Shown here in pieces: positions 51,957 to 61,449 of a stretch of DNA of 64,000 nucleotides. Numbering within the stretch: the first letter of the stretch is position 1; the number at the start of each line of letters is the position of its first letter. Both the position numbers and the translations under genes were made by a program. The notes beneath the pieces were generated by a model. The model was not told the DNA's origin, did not search any database, and saw only the letters and a list, made by a program, of their open reading frames with translations. Source of the stretch: Aureimonas sp. Leaf427 (GTDB taxonomy: Bacteria > Pseudomonadota > Alphaproteobacteria > Rhizobiales > Rhizobiaceae); the NCBI RefSeq assembly GCF_001425485.1, contig NZ_LMQW01000004.1, positions 62,001 through 126,000 on the forward strand. Direction: 5' to 3'.

Positions 51957-52697
51957 TCAGAGCAGCGAATCGATGACGGCGGAAAGCTGCGGCGCCGTCA
52001 GCGCGCCGGAATAGCGGTTGCCGTTGATGATCAGCGTCGGGGTCGCCTCCACGCCGAACTCGGACTGTCCGCGCGCCTGTGTCGCGACGACCTTGGCCTG
52101 GAGGTCCTTGTCGTTGAGGCAGGCGGTGAAGCTCTCCTGCGTGAAGCCGGCGAGCTTGGCGATGCCGAGCAGAGCGGCCGAGGCATTGTCGGAATGCGCC
52201 CAGCTCTCCTGCTGCTGGAAGAGGACGTCCACCATGGCCTCGCGCCGGTCGCCGGGCGCGCAGCGCGCCAGCATGAAGGCCGCGACGGCGCGGGGATCGA
52301 AGGGGAACTCGCGCAGGATCAGCTTGGCCTTGCCCGTGTCGATATAGGTCTTCTTGATCTCCGGCAGGGTCTGGAGGGCGAAGGCCGCGCAGTGCGGGCA
52401 GGTCATGGAGGCGTATTCGACGATCGTCACGGGCGCGTTGACATCGCCGACGACGACGTCGGGCAGCGGCCCCGGCTCCATCAGCTTGGCGACGTCGACC
52501 GTCCCGTTCGGCTTGGGCGCCTCGACCGCCGGCTTGGCGGGCGTCGCAGCGGTGGTCGCGGGCGCGGCCGGGGTCGCTTCCTGCGCGTTGGCGGGCGTCA
52601 CGGCGGCGGTCGATGCCGTGTCGTCGGAACAGCCCGCGACGGCGAGAAGGCCGCCGGCAATGGCGACGAGGGCGGCGGTGCGAAGGGTCTGGCGCAT
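51957..52697 (-). CDS. DsbA-family thiol oxidoreductase, lipoprotein
   Basis: 246 residues. The N terminus (LVAIAGGLLAVAGCSDD) is a lipoprotein signal with the lipobox cysteine in AVAGC, so it should be membrane-anchored facing the periplasm. After a Pro/Ala-rich linker the thioredoxin fold begins near residue 75 with VTIVEYASMTCPHCAAFALQ, containing the CPHC active site; GVEATPTLIINGNRY has the cis-proline. It resembles DsbA/ScsC-type proteins that introduce or shuffle disulphides. Its position downstream of dciA on the same strand is the arrangement common in Hyphomicrobiales. Confidence 0.92.
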   Translation of the reverse strand: MRQTLRTAALVAIAGGLLAVAGCSDDTASTAAVTPANAQEATPAAPATTAATPAKPAVEAPKPNGTVDVAKLMEPGPLPDVVVGDVNAPVTIVEYASMTCPHCAAFALQTLPEIKKTYIDTGKAKLILREFPFDPRAVAAFMLARCAPGDRREAMVDVLFQQQESWAHSDNASAALLGIAKLAGFTQESFTACLNDKDLQAKVVATQARGQSEFGVEATPTLIINGNRYSGALTAPQLSAVIDSLL

Positions 52698-52807
52698 GAG
52701 GTTCCTCGAAAAGCCCTGTCCCGGGCGGCCCGGGCCGCGAAAGGAGACGTTCCCCGCTTCTAGAAAGAGATTGCGGCATTTCCAATAGGCAAGCGGCGCC
52801 CCGACCC

Positions 52808-53326
52808 TTACCCTTTGGTCACGTTGGAGCGCGCCTTCACGCTTTCGGCGAAGGCCGAAAGGGCGGCGCGCAGCCGGTCGTTCTCGATTCCCGCCGTCAT
52901 CGCGGCGATGTCGGTGCGCTCCTCCGGACGCAGGACCCGCGTCGGGGGCTTGCGGCTCGGGCGATGAACCACGACGGCGCGCTGCACGATCTTGATGCGC
53001 GCGACCGCCCGGTAGCCGAAGAAGCCGTTGACGCGCGACAAAAGCTCGGACGTGCCGTGCTGAAGCCGCAGGACGGACGCGCCCTCGCAGGCGACGACGA
53101 GCGTCGCCGGCTCGAACGGATCGTCCTCGGAGCGCTTGGGCGGCCAGACCAGCTTGTCCGGCCGCGTCACGCCGTCGAGCTTGGCGCCGACGAGCTCCGG
53201 CCAGGCCGCGATGAGGCCCGTCGTCATGCCGGCCTTGCGGGCGAGCACGGGATCGAGCAGGCCGGAGACGAGATCGCCGACCGGCCGCGCGCCGCGCCGG
53301 CCGCCGGGAGCTTCAGGCTTGGCCAT
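52808..53326 (-). CDS. DciA-like protein (DUF721)
   Basis: About 172 residues of the DUF721/DciA family, proteins that load the replicative helicase DnaB in bacteria lacking DnaC. The conserved core is WPELVGAKLDGVTRPDKLVW, PATLVVACEGASVLRLQHGT and LLSRVNGFFGYRAVARIKIV. A disordered C-terminal tail with a short helix follows. ATG at 53326 is preferred over a GTG at 53335. Its start lies inside the end of the O-antigen ligase gene (14-base overlap). In related genomes it normally sits directly beside mutY. Confidence 0.88.
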   Translation of the reverse strand: MAKPEAPGGRRGARPVGDLVSGLLDPVLARKAGMTTGLIAAWPELVGAKLDGVTRPDKLVWPPKRSEDDPFEPATLVVACEGASVLRLQHGTSELLSRVNGFFGYRAVARIKIVQRAVVVHRPSRKPPTRVLRPEERTDIAAMTAGIENDRLRAALSAFAESVKARSNVTKG

Positions 53327-54563
53327 GGCGACCACGCGGCGTCGGCCCGGCCGGGGCCAGGCGCTGCGGATGAAGGGCGGTCAGCGTCACGCTCATGATC
53401 CCGAAGATCTGGATCAGCATCCACTCGTTGAGAAGGACCCCGTGAAACGATCCGAAGCTCGCGACGAGAACCGGCAGAAGAAGCGCCGCCTGGCGGATCT
53501 GGCGCGACCCCGTCCAGCGGCGCACCTGCACGACGAAGCTGGCGAAGACGCCGATCAGCAGCGCGAGGCCGATGAGACCGCTCGTCAGCGCCTCGTCCAG
53601 CGCGACATTGTGGAGATGCTTGTAGCTGCGGATGAGCGCGCCGTTCCGGCCGGGCTCGGGCGTCGCCTGCGAGACGGCCTCGACGCGGCTCATGCCGCCG
53701 ACGCCGATCAGCGGATGCTCGGCGATGAGCACGATCGCGCCCTGCCACATGGCCATGCGCACGTCCACCGAACCGCTGGCCGCGCCCGTCGTCTGGTAGC
53801 GCTCGTAGTCGGCGATGCCCTCCTGGTAGCGGTTCTGAACCATGTCGGCGAGCGGAACGAGCACGAGAAGCGCGACCGCCGCCGCGCCGACGAGCGGCAG
53901 CCAGCCCCCGCGCCCCTTCGGCCGCCCGGCCTTCCAGAGCGTGAGAAGATCGAAGGCGATCGCCAGCGCGTAGACCGTCCAGGCCGCCCGCGTCTGCGAC
54001 AGGATGACCGGAAGGAGAGACAGGTAGAAGATCATCCGCCCCTTCGAGAGCCAGGCCGGCATCCCTTCGGCCGGCAGGCGCGCGGCGATCCCGGCGCCGG
54101 CGGCGAGGAAGCCGAAGATCGCCTCGTTGCCCCCGAGCCCGACCCGTTCGCCGTAGCCGAAATACTGGAGCGGAGCGAGGATCGAGATCGCGACGACGCC
54201 GAGACGCGAGCCCAGCACCATCGCATCCATCGGACGGGGCACGAGGCAGAGGCCGAGCGGCAGGAAGAGAAAACCGAACTCGATCAGCGCATAGGAGAGG
54301 TTGCGATTGCCGTCGAGCGGCTCCCCGCGCAGCACGCTGAGGCCGATCGTCCAGACGACATAGGCGAGAAGCCAGGCCGAGAAGAGGCGCGGCACGGCCC
54401 GCGACACCCCGTGGCGCAGGACCGTCAGGTAGAGACCGCCGAGGATGAAGAGGCCGAAGATCGCCTTGCCGCCCATGTTCATCAGCGGCAGGAGCGCGAA
54501 GGCGAGCGACAGGAGCGCCGAGTCGACATGGCGCCGCGCCAGGAAGAGGCGGGCGAGCGTCAC
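53313..54563 (-). CDS. O-antigen ligase / polymerase (Wzy_C family)
   Basis: A 416-residue membrane protein with about ten hydrophobic helices. The large periplasmic loop ahead of the last helices carries the family signature: RMAMWQGAIVLIAEHPLIGV, then HLHNVALDEALTSGLIGLAL. Members join O-antigen to lipid A-core (WaaL) or polymerise repeat units (Wzy); the two cannot be separated by sequence alone. It starts with GTG at 54563, overlapping the GT25 gene by four bases (GTGA), and its end overlaps dciA. So a glycan pair has been slotted into a conserved housekeeping cluster. Confidence 0.85.
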   Translation of the reverse strand: MTLARLFLARRHVDSALLSLAFALLPLMNMGGKAIFGLFILGGLYLTVLRHGVSRAVPRLFSAWLLAYVVWTIGLSVLRGEPLDGNRNLSYALIEFGFLFLPLGLCLVPRPMDAMVLGSRLGVVAISILAPLQYFGYGERVGLGGNEAIFGFLAAGAGIAARLPAEGMPAWLSKGRMIFYLSLLPVILSQTRAAWTVYALAIAFDLLTLWKAGRPKGRGGWLPLVGAAAVALLVLVPLADMVQNRYQEGIADYERYQTTGAASGSVDVRMAMWQGAIVLIAEHPLIGVGGMSRVEAVSQATPEPGRNGALIRSYKHLHNVALDEALTSGLIGLALLIGVFASFVVQVRRWTGSRQIRQAALLLPVLVASFGSFHGVLLNEWMLIQIFGIMSVTLTALHPQRLAPAGPTPRGRHGQA

Positions 54564-55303
54564 GTCCTGTCCGCCCGCGCGGCATAGGCGAGGCGGCCGA
54601 CGAGATCCTTCGTGCGGAAGGCGAGCGTCGTCAGCCGCCGCCAGGGCGGCAGCTTGCGCGAGGCATAGGTCTGGCCGCCCATGGTGAGGCTCGCCGACGT
54701 CTCGGCGTTGAAGAGAACCAAGTCCGGCACCGCATGGAGGATTCGAAGGCCGGAGGCCCAGGCGCGCTCCAGCGCGACGTCGTAGGGCAGCCGCATGGGA
54801 TCGAGCGCGGCGCGAAGCCTCGTCGCGCCCGCCCGCGTCACGAGATAGGCCGCCGAGCTTCCCGTCGGCCCGAACACGGCCCGACCGAGCCGGTGGCCGG
54901 CCGCCTGCCGCAGGGTCCGGATGCGGGGGCGGCGATGATGGGCGAGCTTGACGAGGTCGAAGTCGGGCACGGCGGCGATGGCGTCGAGTGCCGTCTCGAA
55001 GCCGGGCTTGAACCGGACGTCGTCCTCCAGGATCAGCGCCGCCTCCGCATCGCTTTCCAGGAAGAGGTCGAGGGCCCGCAGATGGCTCGCATAGCAGCCG
55101 AACTCGCCGTCCATCGGATGCTTGCCGTGCAGGCGGCGAAAACCGGCTGCGTCGAGAAGCCCGCGCTCGGCGACGGGCACGGTCTTTCCATCGACGGCCG
55201 GCACCCGTATCAAACGAAGCCCGGCGCGCTCGGCGTCCGCCTCGATGGCGGCGCGACGGTCGGTCGATCGGTCGAGGTTGATGACGTAATGGTTGATCTT
55301 CAA
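54560..55303 (-). CDS. GT25-family glycosyltransferase (LPS glycosyltransferase type)
   Basis: About 247 residues. The opening KINHYVINLDRSTDRRAAIE and the central GEFGCYASHLRALDLFLESD plus AALILEDDVRFKPGFETALD are the canonical blocks of GT25, which transfers galactose or glucose in lipooligosaccharide synthesis. The conserved domain starts at residue two of a TTG start (55303), with GGGA nine bases upstream. An ATG at 55375 would add 24 basic residues and overlap the divergent mutY start region. It is translationally coupled to the O-antigen ligase. Confidence 0.82.
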   Translation of the reverse strand: MKINHYVINLDRSTDRRAAIEADAERAGLRLIRVPAVDGKTVPVAERGLLDAAGFRRLHGKHPMDGEFGCYASHLRALDLFLESDAEAALILEDDVRFKPGFETALDAIAAVPDFDLVKLAHHRRPRIRTLRQAAGHRLGRAVFGPTGSSAAYLVTRAGATRLRAALDPMRLPYDVALERAWASGLRILHAVPDLVLFNAETSASLTMGGQTYASRKLPPWRRLTTLAFRTKDLVGRLAYAARADRT

Positions 55304-55425
55304 GCGCTTGGGTCCCTGCCGGCTCGAACGCCGGCGAGGGCGCGATACCACCCGTGCGATGCGATGATCCCGCATTGAGTGTCAAGCGCGCGCCCTCCCC
55401 GCCGCAAGCGAAGCCCGCCCCGACG

Positions 55426-56526
55426 ATGCAACCCGGCAACGCGGGGGCGAGCGCGATCGCAGCCCCCCTGCTCGCCTGGTACGACGTGCATGCGCGCGCC
55501 CTGCCCTGGCGCACGGGCCCGGCGGAGCGGCGCGCGGGGCAGCGCCCCGATCCCTATCGCGTCTGGCTGTCGGAGGTCATGCTCCAGCAGACGACGGTCG
55601 CGGCGGTGAAGGCCTATTTCGAGACCTTCACCCGGCTTTGGCCGAATGTCGCCGCGCTGGCGGCGGCCGAGGACGACGCGGTGATGAGCGCCTGGGCGGG
55701 GCTCGGCTACTATGCCCGCGCCCGCAATCTCCTCGCCTGCGCCAGGGCCGTCTCCGAGCGCCATGGCGGCCGTTTCCCCGAAACGGCCGCGCTCCTGCGC
55801 GATCTGCCCGGCATCGGCGACTACACCTCGGCCGCCATCGCCTCCATCGCCTTCGACGAACCGGCCCCCGTGGTGGACGGCAATATCGAGCGCGTGACGA
55901 CGCGGCTCTTCTCGATCGAGCAGCCCCTTCCCGCCGCCAGAGCCCTCATCCGCGCCCATGTCGCGGCCTTCATGAGCCGGGAGCGTCCGGGCGATTTCGC
56001 GCAAGCCATGATGGATCTCGGCGCCACCATCTGCACGCCGAAAAAGCCCGCCTGCATCCTCTGCCCGATCGCCGAGCCCTGCTCGGCCCGCGCGGCCGGC
56101 ACGATGGAGCGCTTTCCGGTGAAGCTCGCGAAACGCGCCAAGCCGCTGCGGCGCGGCGCCGCCTTCGTCGCGGTCCGGCCCGCCGACGGCGCGGTCTGGC
56201 TTCGGCGCCGGCCGGCCAGCGGCATGCTCGGCGGCATGGCGGAGCCGCCCTCGAGCGCCTGGTCGAGCAAGGCCGACGGCGCGACCGGACCGGGCGCCGC
56301 GCCCTTTCCCGCCGATTGGACGCTAAAGGGCAGCGTCGCCCACGGCTTCACCCATTTCGACCTCGAACTGGAAGTCTGGCGCGCGGCGTCCGAGAGCGAT
56401 CCGCCCGGCGAGGGCTGGTGGTCCGGCCGCAACGCCATCGGCGGCGAGGCGCTACCGACCCTTATGCGCAAGGCCATCGCAATCGCCATACAAGGCGAGA
56501 ACGGCCCGACCCGAACCGAAAGCTGA
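55426..56526 (+). CDS. mutY: A/G-specific adenine glycosylase MutY
   Basis: About 366 residues. MutY removes adenine mispaired with 8-oxoguanine. Visible are PYRVWLSEVMLQQTTVAAVK (catalytic Glu in SEVML), the helix-hairpin-helix LPGIGDYTSAAIASIAF with the catalytic Asp in VVDGNIERV, and a perfect iron-sulphur loop C-x6-C-x2-C-x5-C (CTPKKPACILCPIAEPC). The C-terminal NUDIX-like domain that recognises 8-oxoG follows (about 240-350, SGMLGGMAEPPS). The start is uncertain: an in-frame ATG at 55354 would add 24 residues. It is followed within six bases by a HAD hydrolase. Confidence 0.95.
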   Translation: MQPGNAGASAIAAPLLAWYDVHARALPWRTGPAERRAGQRPDPYRVWLSEVMLQQTTVAAVKAYFETFTRLWPNVAALAAAEDDAVMSAWAGLGYYARARNLLACARAVSERHGGRFPETAALLRDLPGIGDYTSAAIASIAFDEPAPVVDGNIERVTTRLFSIEQPLPAARALIRAHVAAFMSRERPGDFAQAMMDLGATICTPKKPACILCPIAEPCSARAAGTMERFPVKLAKRAKPLRRGAAFVAVRPADGAVWLRRRPASGMLGGMAEPPSSAWSSKADGATGPGAAPFPADWTLKGSVAHGFTHFDLELEVWRAASESDPPGEGWWSGRNAIGGEALPTLMRKAIAIAIQGENGPTRTES

Positions 56527-56531
56527 CCGAC

Positions 56532-57137
56532 ATGATCGACCACATCGTCTTCGACATCGGCCGCGTGCTGATCCACTACGATCCCGAAATCCCCTTCCGC
56601 CGGCTGATCCCGGACGAGGCGGAGCGCACGCGCTTCCTCTCCGACATCTGCACGCCCGAATGGAATCTCGAACAGGATCGCGGCCGGCGCTGGTCGGAGG
56701 CCGAGGACGCCCTGATCGCGGACCATCCCGGCCATGCCGAAAACATCCGCGCCTTCCATCGCCACTGGCACGAGATGACGCCCTATGCCTACGACGAGTC
56801 CGTCGACGTCTTCCGCGGCCTGATCGCCGGGGGGCGCGACGTGACGCTTCTCACCAACTTCTCGACCGAGACCTACCGGCTGGCCCGCAGGCTCTACCCC
56901 TTCCTCGACGAGGCGCGCGGCGTCACCGTCTCCGGCGAGATCGGCCTCATCAAGCCGGACCGCGCGATCTACGATCGCCACGTCCGGAGCTTCGGCCTCG
57001 ATCCGGCAAAGACGCTCTTCTTCGACGACAGCGCCAGGAATGTGGAAGGCGCACGAGCGGCCGGCTGGCAGGCGGAACTCGTCGCCGAACCGGCCGATCT
57101 CCTGCGCGGACTGGCGCGGCACGGCATCGCGGCTTGA
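56532..57137 (+). CDS. HAD-superfamily hydrolase (HAD-IA, YihX-like)
   Basis: 201 residues. Motif I is HIVFDIGRVLIHYD (the D-x-G variant of DxD, typical of the YihX/epoxide-hydrolase N-domain subgroup), motif II is LLTNFSTE, motif III lysine is in GEIGLIKPDRAIYD and motif IV is TLFFDDSARNVEGARAAGW. It should dephosphorylate a small phosphate ester such as a sugar phosphate. It starts six bases after mutY and is probably co-transcribed with it. It converges with ccrM. Confidence 0.9.
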   Translation: MIDHIVFDIGRVLIHYDPEIPFRRLIPDEAERTRFLSDICTPEWNLEQDRGRRWSEAEDALIADHPGHAENIRAFHRHWHEMTPYAYDESVDVFRGLIAGGRDVTLLTNFSTETYRLARRLYPFLDEARGVTVSGEIGLIKPDRAIYDRHVRSFGLDPAKTLFFDDSARNVEGARAAGWQAELVAEPADLLRGLARHGIAA

Positions 57138-57174
57138 TAGGACCGGAGCAGAGCCGCCGCCGAACGCGGCTTGG

Positions 57175-58314
<1,140 letters not shown>

Positions 58315-58480
58315 TCACCGGTTACGCAGCACATCACACCGGCATCATGGTTACCGAACGACGTTAACAAAGCCTCTTCGCCGCGGCGCCGGAGGCGCGA
58401 TCGCGTGTCTTTTCACTGTCGGCAGGGCTCTTGCTCGCCTATAGGAGCCTCGTTTCAGAACCCTGCCCCCGGAGACCCCC

Positions 58481-59164
58481 ATGCCCACGCCGCTGGCCCT
58501 CGCCATTTTCGACTGCGACGGCGTGCTCGTCGATTCCGAGATCGTCGCCGCCCATGTCGAGTCCGAGAAGTTCCTGGAGATCGGCTACGAGATCTCGCCG
58601 GAGGAGCTGGCCCATCGCTTTGCCGGACTGACGCTGAAGCGCATCGTCGAGATCGTGCGGCAGGAAACCGGCCTCGCCGTGCCCGAGGATTTCGAGGCGA
58701 GGGTCGAGGCCGAGAACGACATCCGGCTGAAGGCCGTGGCGCCGATCGCGGGCGTCGAGGCGATGCTGGACGAGATCGATCTGCCCCGCTGCATCTGCTC
58801 CAACTCCTCCTCGGCGCGGCTGGAGATGATGCTGCGTCCGATCGGCATATGGGACCGGTTCCGCCCCTATGTCTTCCCCGCCCGCGAGGTGGGGACGGGC
58901 AAGGGCAAGCCGGCGCCGGACGTCTTCATCCACGCCTGCAAGGAGTTCGGCGTCGAGACGCGCCAGGCGGTGGTCATCGAGGATTCCGTCCACGGCGTCG
59001 CGGCCGCGGCCGCGGCCGGTTGCCGCGTCGTCGGCTTCACCGGCGCCAGCCACAGCTACCCCGGCCATGCCGAGGCGCTGGAGGAGGCAGGGGCCGAGAC
59101 GGTGATCAGCCGGATGGGCGACTACCCGGCCGTCGTCGCCGCGCTGGCCGAGTGGCGCGGCTGA
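58481..59164 (+). CDS. HAD-IA phosphatase (phosphoglycolate/sugar-phosphate type)
   Basis: 227 residues. Motif I is AIFDCDGVLVDSEIVAAHVE, motif II lies at CICSNSSSARLEM, motif III lysine is in GTGKGKPAPDVFIHACKEFG and motif IV is VVIEDSVHGVAAAAAAGCRV. The pattern matches beta-phosphoglucomutase-like and YcjU/YniC-like phosphatases. Substrate unknown. Divergent from ccrM; its end is followed by a hairpin shared with the convergent lipoprotein gene. Confidence 0.92.
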   Translation: MPTPLALAIFDCDGVLVDSEIVAAHVESEKFLEIGYEISPEELAHRFAGLTLKRIVEIVRQETGLAVPEDFEARVEAENDIRLKAVAPIAGVEAMLDEIDLPRCICSNSSSARLEMMLRPIGIWDRFRPYVFPAREVGTGKGKPAPDVFIHACKEFGVETRQAVVIEDSVHGVAAAAAAGCRVVGFTGASHSYPGHAEALEEAGAETVISRMGDYPAVVAALAEWRG

Positions 59165-59181
59165 CCGGCCCCCTCGAAAAA

Positions 59182-59203
59182 GACCGGGATCAGCGTCCCG
59201 GTC
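59182..59203. terminator. Terminator-like hairpin between convergent genes
   Basis: Eight-base arms GACCGGGA (59182-59189) and TCCCGGTC (59196-59203) with a six-base loop lie 18 bases after the HAD stop codon, preceded by an A-rich run (CGAAAAAGA), which reads as U-rich on the opposite transcript. It overlaps the last codons of the convergent lipoprotein gene and would serve both. Confidence 0.6.
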
Positions 59204-59723
59204 CCTCGTCGAAGCCGGCGAAGACGACGAGCGTCTTGGCCGTCGGCTCGGGCACCGAGACGTTGTTGTCGACATAGACGAACTCGCCGGCCGCGCCACC
59301 CGGCGTCACCTGGACGCTCTGCTCGCCCTTGTTGGAGTAGAGCACGTTCGTTCCCTCCACGACGGCGATGCGGATGGGCAGCGACACGGCGCCGGCCTTG
59401 CCCGCCGGGCCCGGCACGACCCGGCCCGCGATGCCGATCTTCATGCGCAGCTGCCCGTCGACGACGCGGCAGTCGCGATTGGTGGCCGTCACCGAGGCGA
59501 TGTATTCGAGATCCTCGCCCGCGCGCTTGCGCAGGATGGCGGTTCCGTCGCGCAGCGAGATCTGCGGGCACCAGGAGGCGGGCTTGCCTTCGAGGGGCGC
59601 GGCAGCCGCGACGGGCCCCGGATCGGAGGCGGACGGACCGCCCTTGCCGGTGGAGGAACAGGCCGCGGCCAGCAGGGCGGCTGCGGCGAGACTGGCGAAG
59701 CGAAGGGCAGACGACTGAAGCAT
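59190..59723 (-). CDS. Conserved lipoprotein of unknown function
   Basis: 177 residues. The N terminus (LRFASLAAAALLAAACSSTG) ends in a lipobox cysteine, so it is a probable lipoprotein. The mature part has WCPQISLRDGTAILRKRAGE, VTATNRDCRVVDGQLRMKIG and SLPIRIAVVEGTNVLYSNKG, likely an immunoglobulin-like beta-sandwich with one disulphide. The type is widespread in Hyphomicrobiales, but I know of no function. Confidence 0.8.
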   Translation of the reverse strand: MLQSSALRFASLAAAALLAAACSSTGKGGPSASDPGPVAAAAPLEGKPASWCPQISLRDGTAILRKRAGEDLEYIASVTATNRDCRVVDGQLRMKIGIAGRVVPGPAGKAGAVSLPIRIAVVEGTNVLYSNKGEQSVQVTPGGAAGEFVYVDNNVSVPEPTAKTLVVFAGFDEGPGR

Positions 59724-59903
59724 CCTCGGATTCTCTTCCCTAAAGGTGGCGAGGCGTCGTATATCAGCCCGTTGGCGCGAGTGCGACGGCTGAGATATAG
59801 TCGGGACAGCGGGACCTTGGGCCCGACCGATTTCGACGGCGGAGGATGGGCGACCGGCAGGGCGCCGCCGAGCCGCTCCCGTCGACCTTCGGTTCGGACT
59901 CCT

Positions 59904-60006
59904 AGAATTTGTCAGGGATAAGTGGAAACCGGTTATCCCGAAAAGACAAACGAAATAAGAGAAGTCTAGAGCCGGTCGGGTTCGGAATGAACCGGACAGG
60001 CTCTAG
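59904..60006 (+). repeat. Intergenic palindromic repeat, copy D
   Basis: Full-length copy. First dyad: TTTGTC/GACAAA with inner GGGATA/TATCCC around GGAAACCGG. Second dyad 59966-60006: arms CTAGAGCC/GGCTCTAG around GGTTCGGAATGAACC. It lies in the intergenic region between a lipoprotein gene and thrC, ending 34 bases before the thrC start, so it may be part of the thrC leader or overlap its promoter. Confidence 0.8.
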
Positions 60007-60039
60007 GGGACGGGCGGTCTTTCTGGAAGTGGATGCGGC

Positions 60040-61449
60040 GTGAAATATGTGAGTTCCCGGGGCGAGGCTCCGGTGCTGGGCTTTGCGGACGTTCTCCTGG
60101 CGGGCTTGGCGTCCGACGGCGGCCTCTACGTGCCGGAACAATGGCCGAGCTTTAGCGCGGACGAGATCCGCGCCTTTCGCGGCAAGCCCTATGCGGACGT
60201 GGCGCTGGCCCTCCTCTCGCCCTTCGTCGGCGACGAGATCGCGCCCGCCGAACTGAAGCGCATGGTCGACGAGGCCTATGCGACCTTCGCCCATCCGGCG
60301 GTAGCGCCCCTCGTCCAGATCGGCCCCCAGCATTTCGTGCTGGAGCTCTTCCACGGCCCGACGCTCGCCTTCAAGGACGTCGCCATGCAGCTGCTCGCGC
60401 GCCTCATGGACCATGTCCTGAAGGAGCGGGGCCTTCGCGCCACGATCGTCGGCGCGACCTCCGGCGACACGGGCGGCGCGGCGATCGCGGCCTTCTCGGC
60501 GAGCGAGCGGACCGACATCTTCATCCTCTTCCCACACGGCCGCGTCTCGCCCGTGCAGCAGCGCCAGATGACGACATCGGGCGCCGCCAACGTCCACGCG
60601 CTCGCCGTCGACGGCACGTTCGACGACTGCCAGTCGCTCGTCAAAGCCATGTTCAACGACCAGCGCTTCCGCACGGAATCGCAGCTGTCGGGCGTGAACT
60701 CGATCAACTGGGCCCGCATCATGGCCCAGATCGTCTACTACTTCACCGCCGCCGTCAGCCTCGGCGCGCCCGATCGGGCGATCTCCTTCACCGTGCCCAC
60801 CGGCAATTTCGGCGACGTCTTCGCCGGCTACGGCGCCAAGCGCATGGGCCTTCCCGTCGACAAGCTGGTCATCGCGACCAATGCCAACGACATTCTGGCG
60901 CGCACGCTGGAGAGCGGGCGCTACGAGATGACCGGCGTCCACGCCACGACCTCGCCCTCGATGGACATCCAGATCTCGTCCAACTTTGAGCGTCTTCTCT
61001 TCGAGGCGAGCGGGCGGGATGCCGAGACCGTGCGCCGCCTGATGCAGCAGCTCGGCCAGTCCGGCAGCTTCACGCTACCCGACGACATGCTGGCGGCGAT
61101 CCGCGCCGAGTTCGTGGCCGACCGGACGGACGAGGCGGGCACCGCGATCACCATCCGCGAGGTTCTCGGCACGACCGCCTATCTCCTCGATCCGCACACG
61201 GCCGTCGCCGTGCGCGTCGGCGAGCACCATGCGTCGGACACGCCGATGGTGACGCTCGGCACCGCCCATCCCGCGAAGTTCCCGGCCGCCGTCAAGGCCG
61301 CCTGCGGCCGCGAGCCGGCTCTGCCGCCAGTCCATTCCGGCCTCATGGGCCGGACGGAATGCTTCGACCGCATCGCCGCCGACCTCGACGCCGTCGAGGC
61401 CTATATCAGGGACCGGAGCCGCGCGGTCCGGACGGGAGCCGCCGCATGA
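60040..61449 (+). CDS. thrC: Threonine synthase
   Basis: 469 residues, a PLP enzyme that turns O-phosphohomoserine into threonine. The Schiff-base lysine is K112 in FHGPTLAFKDVAMQLL; LRATIVGATSGDTGGAAIAA is the phosphate-binding loop, followed by FILFPHGRVSPVQQRQMTTS, VNSINWARIMAQIVYYF and FTVPTGNFGDVFAGYGAKRM. Length fits the long (bacterial/yeast type II) form. It starts with GTG at 60040 and overlaps the M16 peptidase by four bases, a neighbour pair common in Hyphomicrobiales. Confidence 0.95.
   Translation: MKYVSSRGEAPVLGFADVLLAGLASDGGLYVPEQWPSFSADEIRAFRGKPYADVALALLSPFVGDEIAPAELKRMVDEAYATFAHPAVAPLVQIGPQHFVLELFHGPTLAFKDVAMQLLARLMDHVLKERGLRATIVGATSGDTGGAAIAAFSASERTDIFILFPHGRVSPVQQRQMTTSGAANVHALAVDGTFDDCQSLVKAMFNDQRFRTESQLSGVNSINWARIMAQIVYYFTAAVSLGAPDRAISFTVPTGNFGDVFAGYGAKRMGLPVDKLVIATNANDILARTLESGRYEMTGVHATTSPSMDIQISSNFERLLFEASGRDAETVRRLMQQLGQSGSFTLPDDMLAAIRAEFVADRTDEAGTAITIREVLGTTAYLLDPHTAVAVRVGEHHASDTPMVTLGTAHPAKFPAAVKAACGREPALPPVHSGLMGRTECFDRIAADLDAVEAYIRDRSRAVRTGAAA

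Noticed and set aside
58363-58368. GTTAAC upstream of ccrM as a CtrA site
   Set aside because: Only a half-site is present; the partner TTAC is nine bases away rather than seven, so the full TTAA-N7-TTAA motif is not met.
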